Shown one piece after another: positions 16,130-23,280 of a stretch of 36,292 nt of DNA. Every line of letters starts with the position of its first letter. The first letter of the stretch is position 1. The translations under genes were made by a program, and so were the position numbers. The stretch is from Streptomyces altiplanensis (lineage in GTDB: Bacteria; Actinomycetota; Actinomycetes; Streptomycetales; Streptomycetaceae). The stretch is taken from positions 1 through 36,292 of the forward strand of contig RHMC01000066.1 in NCBI GenBank assembly GCA_003719395.1. The letters are read 5' to 3'. Under the pieces are notes generated by a model, which made no database searches, was not told the origin of the DNA, and was given only the letters and a program-made list of their open reading frames with translations.

Positions 16130-17188
16130 TCAACGGGACAGGGCCGGGTCCGGCTGTCGAGCGGTGCTGGCGCGCACGATGAGCTCAGGTTCGATGGTGA
16201 GGTGGGCCGCTTCGGTCGTACGGCCCTCGATGTGCTCCAGCAGCAGGGCGATGCTGCTGCGGCCGATCGCGGCGAAGTCCTGCCGGACGGTGGTGAGGGG
16301 CGGAGGGAAGAACTCGGCCTCCGGAATGTCGTCGAACCCGGCCACCGCCACGTCGGCGGGCGTCCTCATGCCCGCTTCCCGCAGGGCTCGGAGCACCCCG
16401 AGTGCCATCTGGTCGTTCGCCACGAAGACCGCGGTCAGAGGGGCACCCGTGGCACGGGCCGCGGCGTGGCCTGCGAGTTGCTGGCCCGCGTGGTAGCCGG
16501 AAAGAGGGCTCCAGTCCCCCCGCAGGAGCGGCGGAACCTCTGCCCCCGCCTCGCGCAGGCAGTCTTCCCATCCGACGGCGCGTGCTTCGCTCTCCAGCCA
16601 GTCCCGGGGGCCGGCGACGTGCCACACCGTGCGGTGCCCCGCGGCGAGCAGGTGCTCGGTGACCATACGGGCGCCGAGCGCCTGGTCGAGGGAGACGCCG
16701 GGGAGATCGAGGCTGTGTCCGCCTTCCACCGTGACCACGGGGAAGGGGGTCTGCATGGCCGCGAGGGCCTGCACCATCTCGCGCTGCGGAGTGATGGCGA
16801 TGACGCCTTCGACTCCCCACGCCGTGAGGTGGTCCATGGCCTGGGTGAGCGCTGCTCGCGTCACCGTGCGCAGGGTGACGGTCGACACCAGATAGTCCTG
16901 GCCCCTGGCCGCTTCCTGCACCCCGGAAAGGGTGCTCGCCGGCCCGTGGAGGGTGGTGTTGACGGCGATGACGCCAAGCGTGTGGGTGCGGCGGGTGGCC
17001 AGGGCACGGGCAGCCGAGTTGCGGCGGTACCCCAGCCGCGCGATGGCTTCGTTGACCTGGTCACGCGTCGTTTCACGCACGTTCGGGTGGTTGCTGAGCA
17101 CACGCGACACGGTCTGGTGCGACACGCCCGCCACTCGGGCGACGTCCGCCATGGTCGGCGCTTTCATGGCGTCAGAGGACTGCTGCAC
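16130..17188 (-). CDS. LacI-family regulator, paralogue of the 13,941 gene
   Basis: A 352-residue LacI/GalR-type regulator. The helix-turn-helix TMADVARVAGVSHQTVSRVL is identical to that of the first regulator. Most effector-domain blocks are shared too: GVIAVNTT.HGPASTLSG, WGVEGV, PFPVVTVEGGHSL, VANDQMALGVLRAL and VAGFDDIPEAEFFPPPLTT. Identical recognition helices imply the two bind the same or overlapping operators. The GTG at 17,188 is chosen because AAGGAGG lies a few bases upstream; the ATG at 17,167 has no good site. It precedes the dehydrogenase on the same strand and is divergent from marR. Its effector may differ from that of the first copy, since the C-terminal halves have diverged more. 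Confidence 0.92.
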   Translation of the reverse strand: MQQSSDAMKAPTMADVARVAGVSHQTVSRVLSNHPNVRETTRDQVNEAIARLGYRRNSAARALATRRTHTLGVIAVNTTLHGPASTLSGVQEAARGQDYLVSTVTLRTVTRAALTQAMDHLTAWGVEGVIAITPQREMVQALAAMQTPFPVVTVEGGHSLDLPGVSLDQALGARMVTEHLLAAGHRTVWHVAGPRDWLESEARAVGWEDCLREAGAEVPPLLRGDWSPLSGYHAGQQLAGHAAARATGAPLTAVFVANDQMALGVLRALREAGMRTPADVAVAGFDDIPEAEFFPPPLTTVRQDFAAIGRSSIALLLEHIEGRTTEAAHLTIEPELIVRASTARQPDPALSR

Positions 17189-17290
17189 GTGTCCTCCTTC
17201 CCTGTCACCTGGTGAGATCCCTGCCATACGGTACCTGCCCCGCCGAATGACCGACCACGAGCCGACCCCTGGCCGATCCCCAGCCGACCA

Positions 17291-17316
17291 GGAGCCGCCG
17301 GCCCGCCGGCGGCTCC
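17291..17316. other. stable hairpin between lacI-2 and marR
   Basis: A perfect 11-bp stem, GGAGCCGCCGG with CCGGCGGCTCC, closes a four-base loop in the intergenic region between divergent genes, 20 bases upstream of the marR -35. Because neither gene ends here it is not an ordinary terminator. It may block antisense read-through or be a regulator site. Confidence 0.55.
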
Positions 17317-17333
17317 CCGCCCCAGCCAGTGGG

Positions 17334-17367
17334 TATGTTGACATAGGTATCGAGCCATACTTACGCT
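17334..17367 (+). promoter_or_regulatory. marR promoter with overlapping inverted repeats (MarR operators)
   Basis: TTGACA at 17,338-17,343 and TACGCT (TAnnnT) at 17,362-17,367, 18 bases apart, fit the main Streptomyces vegetative promoter. The predicted transcript start falls at or next to the ATG at 17,374, so the mRNA is probably leaderless. Two inverted repeats cover the promoter: TATG-TTGA-CATA (17,334-17,345, over the -35) and GTAT-CGAGCC-ATAC (17,347-17,360, spacer). They are likely binding sites for the MarR protein itself. Confidence 0.7.
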
Positions 17368-17373
17368 GTTCAC

Positions 17374-17848
17374 ATGCCCGCCTCCAGCGCGTCCGAACAG
17401 GACATCCAGCACATCGCGTCAGCGATGTCGGCTGTCCTGCCCGCGCTGCACCGGGCCCTGGACCGGCGTGTCGCCCAGGACTTTCCGCACCCCAAGCCGC
17501 CCGAGGGCCGGCTGGCGCTCCTGCGGCTCGTCGGCGAGCGCGACGGTGTCACCGTGCGCACAGCGGCCGACGTACTGCTGATGAAGCCGAACAACGTGAG
17601 CGCCCTGGTCACCCAGCTGGCAGCCCAGGGGCAGCTGGAGCGCAGGCAGGACCCGGCCGACAAGCGAGTCGCGCACCTGCACCTCACGGCCGAGGCCCGG
17701 CAGCGGATCGCCGAGGTCGACACCCTCATGACCGGGTACGTCGCCGAGGCGCTGCGCGCCCTCCACCGACGGGGACCTCGACGCCATCGGCTCCGCCCTC
17801 GGTGCCCTCGAGGGACTGGCGCGGCACATCCACCCCGCCGCCGGCTGA
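17374..17848 (+). CDS. MarR-family regulator, C-terminal frameshift
   Basis: A winged-helix repressor of about 157 residues, predicted to control itself and the downstream efflux pump in response to a small toxic ligand. The DNA-binding part is VTVRTAADVLLMKPNNVSALVTQLAAQGQLERRQDPADKR, split here only by its wing: recognition helix MKPNNVSALVTQL and wing RQDPADKRV. The C-terminal dimerisation helix runs through MTGYVAEALRAL and then loses frame near 17,758. In the next frame it continues STDGDLDAIGSALGALEGL and stops at 17,848. Without the shift the frame runs into an Arg-rich tail to 17,982, overlapping the next gene. The ATG at 17,374 has no ribosome-binding site, which fits a leaderless transcript. 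Confidence 0.88.
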
Positions 17849-17896
17849 CGGCGCCCGCGTACCCGTACACCCCCGCTCAGGAAGCAGTACACCTTC

Positions 17897-19484
17897 ATGC
17901 CCTCCACCACCGTGGATCGCTCACCCCTGCCCGCACCCGCCCCGGCCGGCGCTCCGGCGCCGCCGCGGCAACCCCTGGCTGACGCTGATCGCCGTCGCCT
18001 TCGGTCTGTTCATGGTCGGCCTGGACGGCTCCGTCGTCGCGATCGCCAACCCGGAGATCGGCCGGGACCTGAACGCGTCCACCTCCGACCTGCAATGGGT
18101 CACCAACTCCTACCTGCTGGCCCTGGCCGCCGCGCTGATCCTCGGCGGAAAGCTCGGCGACCGCTTCGGCCGGCGCACCTTCTACCTCGTCGGTGTCGTC
18201 GGCTTCACCCTCGCTTCCGTCGCCATCGGCCTGGCGGGCTCGATCGAGGGCGTCATCGTCTTCCGCGCCGCGCAGGGCTTCTTCGGCGCCCTGCTGATGC
18301 CCAACACGCTCGGACTGCTGCGGGCGGTGTTCCCGCCGAAGAAGTTCGGCATGGCGGTGGGCATCTGGGCCATGGTGTCGTCCGTGTCCACCGCGCTCGG
18401 CCCCATCGTCGGCGGTCTGCTCGTCGAGCACGTCGACTGGGAGTCGGTCTTCTACATCAACGCCCCCATCGGCGTGATCGCGCTGGTCTTCAGCGCGCTG
18501 GTGCTGCCGCAGAGCAAGAACGCCTCCGGTGACCACCGCTTCGACGTCCCCGGCGTCGTCCTGCTGGCGCTCGGACTGCTCGTCGTCGTCTTCGGCGTGG
18601 TCAAGGGCGAGACGTGGGGCTGGAGTTCGGGAACGACCCTGGGCACCCTCGCCGCGGGCATCGTCGTCCTGCTGGTGTTCGGCTGGTACGAGACGCGCAT
18701 CGGGCACCCGCTGCTCCCGATGCGGCTGTTCCGCAGCCCGGCCCTGACCATCGGCACGATCATCACCGCGGTCAACTTCTTCGTCCTGCTCGGCGTGATC
18801 TTCTTCGTGATGCTCTACCTGCAGAACGTGCGCGGCTTCACCCCCGTCGAGGCCGGCGTGCGCACCCTGCCGCTCAGCCTGGCGTCCGTCGTCGCCTCCC
18901 CGCTGGGCGCGAAGCTCACCGAGAAGTTCGGCGCCCGGCTGTCCATGCCGCTCGGCATGGTGCTCCAGGCCGCCGCCTCCTTCGGAATGCTCGGCTGGGG
19001 CGTGCACTCCTCGTACGGCGCGATGTGGCCGCCGTTCATCGCCCTCGGCCTCGGCGTCGGCATGGTGATGGCCGCCTCCTCCGAAGCCATCGTGGGCAAC
19101 TCGCCCGTCAAGGACGCCGGTGTGGCGGGCGGCCTGCAGGCCACCGCGCTGCAGGTCGGCGGAGCGCTCGGCACCTCCGTGCTGGTGTCCCTGATCAGCA
19201 GCAGGGTCGGCTCGACCCTGACCGGCGAACTCACCTCCGCCGGGGTTCCGGCGCCCATGGCCGAAGGACTGCACGAGGCCAAGGACGCGGTGGCGATGGG
19301 CGTTTCACCGGTCTCCGGTGACATGCCGGCGCAGCTGCGGGCCGCGGTCGTCGAGGGCAGCGGCCAGGCGTTCCTCAACGGCGTGCACACCGCCGCGCTC
19401 GTCACCGGCGTGCTGTGCGTGGCCGGTGCCGTCCTCGCCGCGGTCGGCGTACGACGCAACCCGCAGGCCCACGCCGAACAGTGA
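17897..19484 (+). CDS. MFS drug-efflux transporter, DHA2 (14-TM) type, 5' frameshift
   Basis: An integral membrane proton-coupled exporter of the EmrB/QacA family, about 528 residues with 14 predicted hydrophobic segments. Signatures include VGLDGSVVAIANPEIG in TM1, LQWVTNSYLLALAAALILGG in TM2, motif A GKLGDRFGRR, and GPIVGGLLVEHVDWESVFYINAPIG (motif C and loop). The N-terminus PSTTVDRSPLPAPAPAG starts at ATG 17,897 with AGGAAG upstream. It then changes frame near 17,960 before NPWLTLIAVAFGLFM. It follows marR by 48 bases and ends before a strong terminator, so marR and the pump form a classic repressor-pump operon. Substrates cannot be told from sequence. Confidence 0.93.
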
Positions 19485-19511
19485 CAGCAGCGGCAGTGAA
19501 CGGTTGACCGG

Positions 19512-19564
19512 CCCCGGCCGGGCGGCGCGCCTCCCCGGGGACGGCGGGCACCGCCCGGCCGGGG
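19512..19564 (+). terminator. terminator after the MFS gene
   Basis: A perfect 14-bp stem, CCCCGGCCGGGCGG with CCGCCCGGCCGGGG, begins 27 bases past the pump stop codon and is followed by TTT. The 25-base loop contains a second small palindrome, CTCCCCGGGG. Confidence 0.85.
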
Positions 19565-20240
19565 TTTCCCGCACCTGCGGCTCTTCGCGCACGCCGCTCC
19601 CCCGCACGCTCGTCGAACCGGGCCCGGACGGTGCGACGAACCTCGTGCGCGAACGGGCGCACCCACGCCTGGAACGCCGTCCGTCACACACAACGACAAG
19701 ATCACGCAGATCGACGCACGGACGGGGCTGCAGAGCCCGAAGCCGTTGCCCAGCGGGAACACCGGGGTCTTCGCGATTCCGTCGGACTCGCATCGGCAGC
19801 CGGTCGCACCCAATGGAGACCGGTCCCGGAAGGACGGCCAGAACCCGGGCCGACGCACGCCCGAGCGGACGAGCAGCGCCGGGCGAAGGCCGGACGCAGA
19901 ACCTGCCGGGGCTGATCCCGACGACAAGAAGGAGCCGTCGAGCCACCGAGGACGGGCCGGACAGTGACGTCTCGCGCACCCACGAGCAGCGGGAAGTCCA
20001 CCGAGTCGGCCTCGGCCGGGTCCACGAGCGTCTCGTAGCCGACCACGGTCGGCGGTGCGGTGCGGTGGGGGTCAGGGCGGGCCTTGCGCGGTCGGTTCCG
20101 GTCCGACGGCTTCCTGGCGCCACCCCATGTGTCGGATACCTCCCGATATCATGTAGATGACGTGTAAGGTTCCCCGCGGTGTGCCGGGAAGCCTGGTCGG
20201 CGGTCTTGAGAGAACTCTCTTTGCCGATCGGGGTCCAGTC
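19565..20240 (+). other. gene-poor stretch with a possible decayed gene fragment
   Basis: No convincing intact gene is visible. On the plus strand at about 19,662-19,967 a frame reads HNDKITQIDARTGLQS, then PLPSGNTGVFAIP. This loosely resembles a beta-propeller blade of YncE-like or PQQ-like proteins, and then degenerates into low-complexity sequence. On the minus strand at about 20,046-19,940, VGYETLVDPAEADSVDF looks protein-like but has no recognised family. Both may be remnants. At 20,149-20,160 the palindrome TCAT-GTAG-ATGA sits in locally AT-richer sequence and may belong to a promoter for the CBS operon. Confidence 0.3.
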
Positions 20241-20573
20241 ATGGTTCTCATTGCCGTCTTCGGAGTCGCACCGCTCATCGCCGTGCCGCTCTCCGGGCTC
20301 GCCGCCCGTACGGCCCTTCCGGCCCACTCCGCCGCGGACAGCGACATCCTCGTGGTCGCCGCGGCCCCGGCGCTGTTCGCCAACGGCAGGCACGTCTCGT
20401 TCCCCACGCTGCGCGAGCACGGGAAGAACCCGGCCCGCGCCCCGGGGCCTGCCACACCGCTCGCCTCCATGGCACGGCCCTGCTCACGCACTACCCCGCC
20501 GGCCTCCGCCGGACGGCCCTCGTTCCCGTCAGACGCCCACCACAGCAAGGAGAACGGCCATGCTCGCACGTGA
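20241..20573 (+). CDS. possible small membrane ORF upstream of the CBS gene (doubtful)
   Basis: A 110-codon frame from ATG 20,241 encodes one hydrophobic helix, VLIAVFGVAPLIAVPLSGLAA, then SDILVVAAAPALFANGRH. It ends in Pro/Ser/Arg-rich sequence overlapping the CBS start at 20,560. The ribosome-binding site is poor and no family is recognised. The N-terminal half looks protein-like and the C-terminal half does not, so it is either a fragment or a frameshifted small gene. Confidence 0.3.
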   Translation: MVLIAVFGVAPLIAVPLSGLAARTALPAHSAADSDILVVAAAPALFANGRHVSFPTLREHGKNPARAPGPATPLASMARPCSRTTPPASAGRPSFPSDAHHSKENGHART

Positions 20574-21017
20574 TCTCGCGGAGACCTACCCCTCCGTGTC
20601 GACCGACGCCGACGCGGTGGACGCGGCCCGGCTGCTCTCCGAGCACAAGCTGCCCGCGCTGCTCGTGGTCGACGCCGACCATCGCCCGTACGCCATCGTG
20701 CCGGGCTCCCAGCTCATCAACAGCTGGTGCCCGACTACGTACTGGAGGACCCGCTGCTCTCCACCGTGATCGACGACCGGCACCTCGACGAGGTCACGGA
20801 GCGGATGACCGGGCTGACGGTCGCCGAATGGCTGCCGCGGCGCGGCTACGCCCCACCGGTGGTCGGTCCCGACGCCGGTGCGCTGCAAGTGGCGGCGCTC
20901 ATGGCCCGTACGCACAGCCCGCTGGTCGCCGTGATCGAGCGCGAGGGCGACGAGGTGCGTCTGCTGGGCGCCATCACGGCCGCCTGCCTGATGACCCACA
21001 TCGTCGGAGCGTCGTGA
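20560..21017 (+). CDS. paired CBS-domain protein (first copy), frameshifted
   Basis: A soluble protein of about 152 residues made of two CBS motifs, a fold that binds adenosine nucleotides and senses energy state. It begins MLARDLAETYPSVSTDADAV, continues AARLLSEHKLPALLVVDADHRPYAIVPGSQLIN, then changes frame near 20,722. It resumes LVPDYVLEDPLL and ends ALQVAALMARTHSPLVAVIE, GAITAACLMTHIV. The second, intact copy at 22,474 aligns end to end and shows exactly where the base is missing (SQMVKILVPSYVIDDP). The ATG at 20,560 has AAGGAG seven bases upstream. Its stop overlaps the next start as GTGA, coupling it to the transporter, which it probably regulates. Confidence 0.85.
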
Positions 21018-22312
21018 GCGACTGGCAGAGCTGGGCGGCCCTCGTCGTCTTCGTCGGCGCGTACGCCCTGATCATCAGCGAGAAGGTGCACCGCGTGGCC
21101 GCCGCCCTCGGCGGCGCCGGGCTGATGCTGGCGATCGGGGCGACCGACGACAAGTCGGCCTTCTACTCCGAGCACAGCGGGGTCGACTGGAACGTCATCT
21201 TCCTGCTGCTCGGCATGATGATGATCGTCGGCGTGCTGAAGAAGACCGGCATGTTCGAGTACCTCGCCATCTGGTCGGTGAAGAGAGCGAGGGCCAGACC
21301 CTTCCGGGTGATGACCATGCTGGTCGTCATCACGGCCGTCGCCTCCGCGCTCCTCGACAACGTCACCACCGTGCTGCTCGTCGCCCCGGTGACGCTGCTG
21401 GTCTGCGAGCGGCTCGGGCTGCCGGTGGCGCCCTTTCTGATTGCCGAGGTGCTGGCGTCCAACATCGGCGGCATGGCCACGCTGGTCGGTGATCCGCCGA
21501 ACATCATCATCGCCAGCCGGGCCGGCCTGACCTTCAACGACTTCCTCGTCCACCTCGCCCCGCTGTCCGCGCTGTTGCTCCTGGTCCTGATCGCGCTGTG
21601 CCGGTGGCTGTTCCGCAGGTCGTTCGTGTACGACGAGGAGCGCGCGGCCGAGGTGATGTCACTGGAGGAACGCGAGGCCATCCGCGACCCCCGCCTCCTC
21701 GTCCAGGGCCTGGCCGTCCTCGCGCTCGTCATGGCCGGGTTCGTCCTGCACCCCGTACTGCACTACGAGCCCAGCGTCGTCGCCCTGCTCGGCGCCGGGC
21801 TGCTCGTCGCCGTCTCCAGCGTGCGGACCGGTGACGTGTTCGGTGAGGTCGAGTGGCCCACGCTCGCCTTCTTCGCGGGGCTCTTCGTGATGATCGGCGG
21901 GCTGATCGAGACCGGTGTGATCGGCCAGGTGTCCAAGGCACTCGCGGACGCCATCGGCGGCAACGAACTGGGCGGCTCCATGCTGCTGCTGACGGCCTCC
22001 GCCGCGCTCTCCGGCATCGTCGACAACATCCCGTACGTCGCCACCATGGCGCCCATCACCAGCGACCTCGTCGAGTCGGTCGGCGGCTCCGGCGACCACG
22101 TCATGTGGTGGGCCCTGGCCGTCGGGGCGGACCTCGGCGGCAACGCCACCGCGATCGGAGCCAGCGCCAACGTCGTCGTCCTCGGCATCGCCGAACGCAA
22201 CCGCACCCCCATCTCGTTCTGGCAGTTCACCAAGTACGGGCTCGTCGTCACCTTCATCACCGTGGCGATCGCGGCGGCGTACGTCTGGCTGCGCTACTTC
22301 ACCCTGGCCTGA
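21014..22312 (+). CDS. ArsB/NhaD-type ion transporter (IT superfamily)
   Basis: A 432-residue membrane protein with about 11 hydrophobic segments, of the ArsB/NhaD/CitM ion transporter superfamily. Characteristic blocks are NVIFLLLGMMMIVGVLKKTGMFEYLAIW, ALLDNVTTVLLVAPV, SNIGGMATLVGDPPNIIIASRAG, WPTLAFFAGLFVMIGGL, SGIVDNIPYVATMAP and GADLGGNATAIGASANVV. The repeated DN(V/I) and GDPPN / GNATAIG hairpins form the substrate site in this family. Substrates range from arsenite to Na+/H+ exchange and citrate. No arsR or arsC lies nearby, so cation/proton exchange is at least as likely as arsenite export. GTG 21,014 overlaps the CBS stop. The CBS copies on both sides suggest nucleotide-dependent control of transport. 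Confidence 0.9.
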   Translation: MSDWQSWAALVVFVGAYALIISEKVHRVAAALGGAGLMLAIGATDDKSAFYSEHSGVDWNVIFLLLGMMMIVGVLKKTGMFEYLAIWSVKRARARPFRVMTMLVVITAVASALLDNVTTVLLVAPVTLLVCERLGLPVAPFLIAEVLASNIGGMATLVGDPPNIIIASRAGLTFNDFLVHLAPLSALLLLVLIALCRWLFRRSFVYDEERAAEVMSLEEREAIRDPRLLVQGLAVLALVMAGFVLHPVLHYEPSVVALLGAGLLVAVSSVRTGDVFGEVEWPTLAFFAGLFVMIGGLIETGVIGQVSKALADAIGGNELGGSMLLLTASAALSGIVDNIPYVATMAPITSDLVESVGGSGDHVMWWALAVGADLGGNATAIGASANVVVLGIAERNRTPISFWQFTKYGLVVTFITVAIAAAYVWLRYFTLA

Positions 22313-22323
22313 GGGGTGTGTGG

Positions 22324-22350
22324 TGCGGCTGATGCGGCTGATGCGGCTGA
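22324..22350. repeat. 9-bp tandem repeat TGCGGCTGA x3
   Basis: Three perfect TGCGGCTGA copies follow 12 bases after the transporter stop codon. They lie in the 161-base gap before the second CBS gene. The rest of that gap is unusually A-rich for this genome, with a run AACAAAAAAGACACAAG at about 22,421-22,437. Confidence 0.8.
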
Positions 22351-22473
22351 TTTTCTCCGTATGTTTCGCATCAATGGTCTGGTCAGAATCCGGCATGTGA
22401 ATGAGGCTGGGACCAAGAGGAACAAAAAAGACACAAGAGCCTTGAGCCTTCTCCGAGAAGACGGGAGCCGGCC

Positions 22474-22962
22474 GTGCGCGCGCGTGACCTGGCAGAGGAG
22501 TACGAAGCCGTGAGCATCGGCAGCGATGCTCTGGAGGCCGCCCGGCTGATGTCCGAGCACCGGCTTCCCGGGTTGCTGGTGCTCGACGGGCGGGGCGAGC
22601 CGAAGGCGATCCTCCCCGCCTCCCAGATGGTCAAGATCCTGGTCCCCTCCTACGTGATCGACGATCCGGCGCTCGCCGCGGTCATCGACGAGAAGCACGC
22701 CGACCGGCTCTGCGAGGCCCTGGCCGGGCGCCGGGTCGGCGACTGTCTTCCCCCCACCACGGCCCCGCCGCCGATCGCCGACCCCGACGACACCGCGCTG
22801 GAGGTGGCCGCGCTGATGGCACGGGTGCGCAGCCCGCTGGTCGCGGTGGCGGAGAAGACCCGGGAGGGGACGCGCCTGTTCGGCGTGATCACGGCTTCGC
22901 ACCTGTTGCACGAGCTTCTCGGCTCGGCAGCGGTCTCCGGTGGCGAGACCCACCACCCGTAG
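22474..22962 (+). CDS. paired CBS-domain protein (second, intact copy)
   Basis: A 162-residue protein of two CBS motifs, clearly homologous over its whole length to the 20,560 protein. It starts RARDLAEEYEAVSIGSDAL, then EAARLMSEHRLPGLLVLDGRG, LVPSYVIDDPALAAVIDEKHAD, ALEVAALMARVRSPLVAVAE, and GVITASHLLHELLG. GTG 22,474 is preceded by GGGAG at good spacing. It is the same strand as the transporter but 161 bases away, so it may have its own promoter in the A-rich gap. Two nearly parallel CBS proteins could form a heteromer that controls the transporter between them. The extra C-terminal tail (GGETHHP) is absent from the first copy. Confidence 0.9.
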   Translation: MRARDLAEEYEAVSIGSDALEAARLMSEHRLPGLLVLDGRGEPKAILPASQMVKILVPSYVIDDPALAAVIDEKHADRLCEALAGRRVGDCLPPTTAPPPIADPDDTALEVAALMARVRSPLVAVAEKTREGTRLFGVITASHLLHELLGSAAVSGGETHHP

Positions 22963-22971
22963 TCCCTCCCG

Positions 22972-23187
22972 TCAGCGGGTGTCCGTCTCGCCGCCGGTCA
23001 CGGCGATGGCCTCGCCCACCGTGAAGCCCGAATCGGCGTCCGAGGCGAGATACACGCAGGTGGGCGCGGTCTCTTCCGGCTGGGCCGGCCGTCCGACGGG
23101 CGTTTCGCTGCCCACCTGGGCCAGACCGTCCAGCGGCACGTGCGCGTCGGCGTCGTGAGAACGGTCCGGGTGGGGCCGGGGGTTCAT
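22972..23187 (-). pseudogene. C-terminal remnant of a short-chain dehydrogenase
   Basis: About 50 residues match the end of classical SDR oxidoreductases of the glucose/ribitol dehydrogenase type: LAQVGSETPVGRPAQPEE, then APTCVYLASDADSGFTVGEAIAVTGG. The Rossmann glycine motif and the catalytic Tyr-Lys are absent. Upstream on the same strand (23,188-23,280 and beyond) no SDR-like sequence continues before the PadR gene. A deletion has therefore removed at least three quarters of the gene. Confidence 0.75.
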
Positions 23188-23280
23188 GACCGCTTCGAGG
23201 CCCGGGGCACCTGTTTCCGTACGGGAAACTCCGGCCGGGTTCCGAGAGGATCCGCGCAGGGGTGAAGGGGCGGCAGGGCC

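Noticed and set aside
17895..19274. Minus-strand open frame opposite the MFS pump
   Set aside because: Gln/His/Asp/Glu-rich antisense shadow of membrane-protein codons with no domain.
21014..22312. Calling the transporter an arsenite pump (arsB)
   Set aside because: The fold family fits, but no arsR, arsC or other arsenic gene is near, and the superfamily includes Na+/H+ antiporters and citrate carriers.
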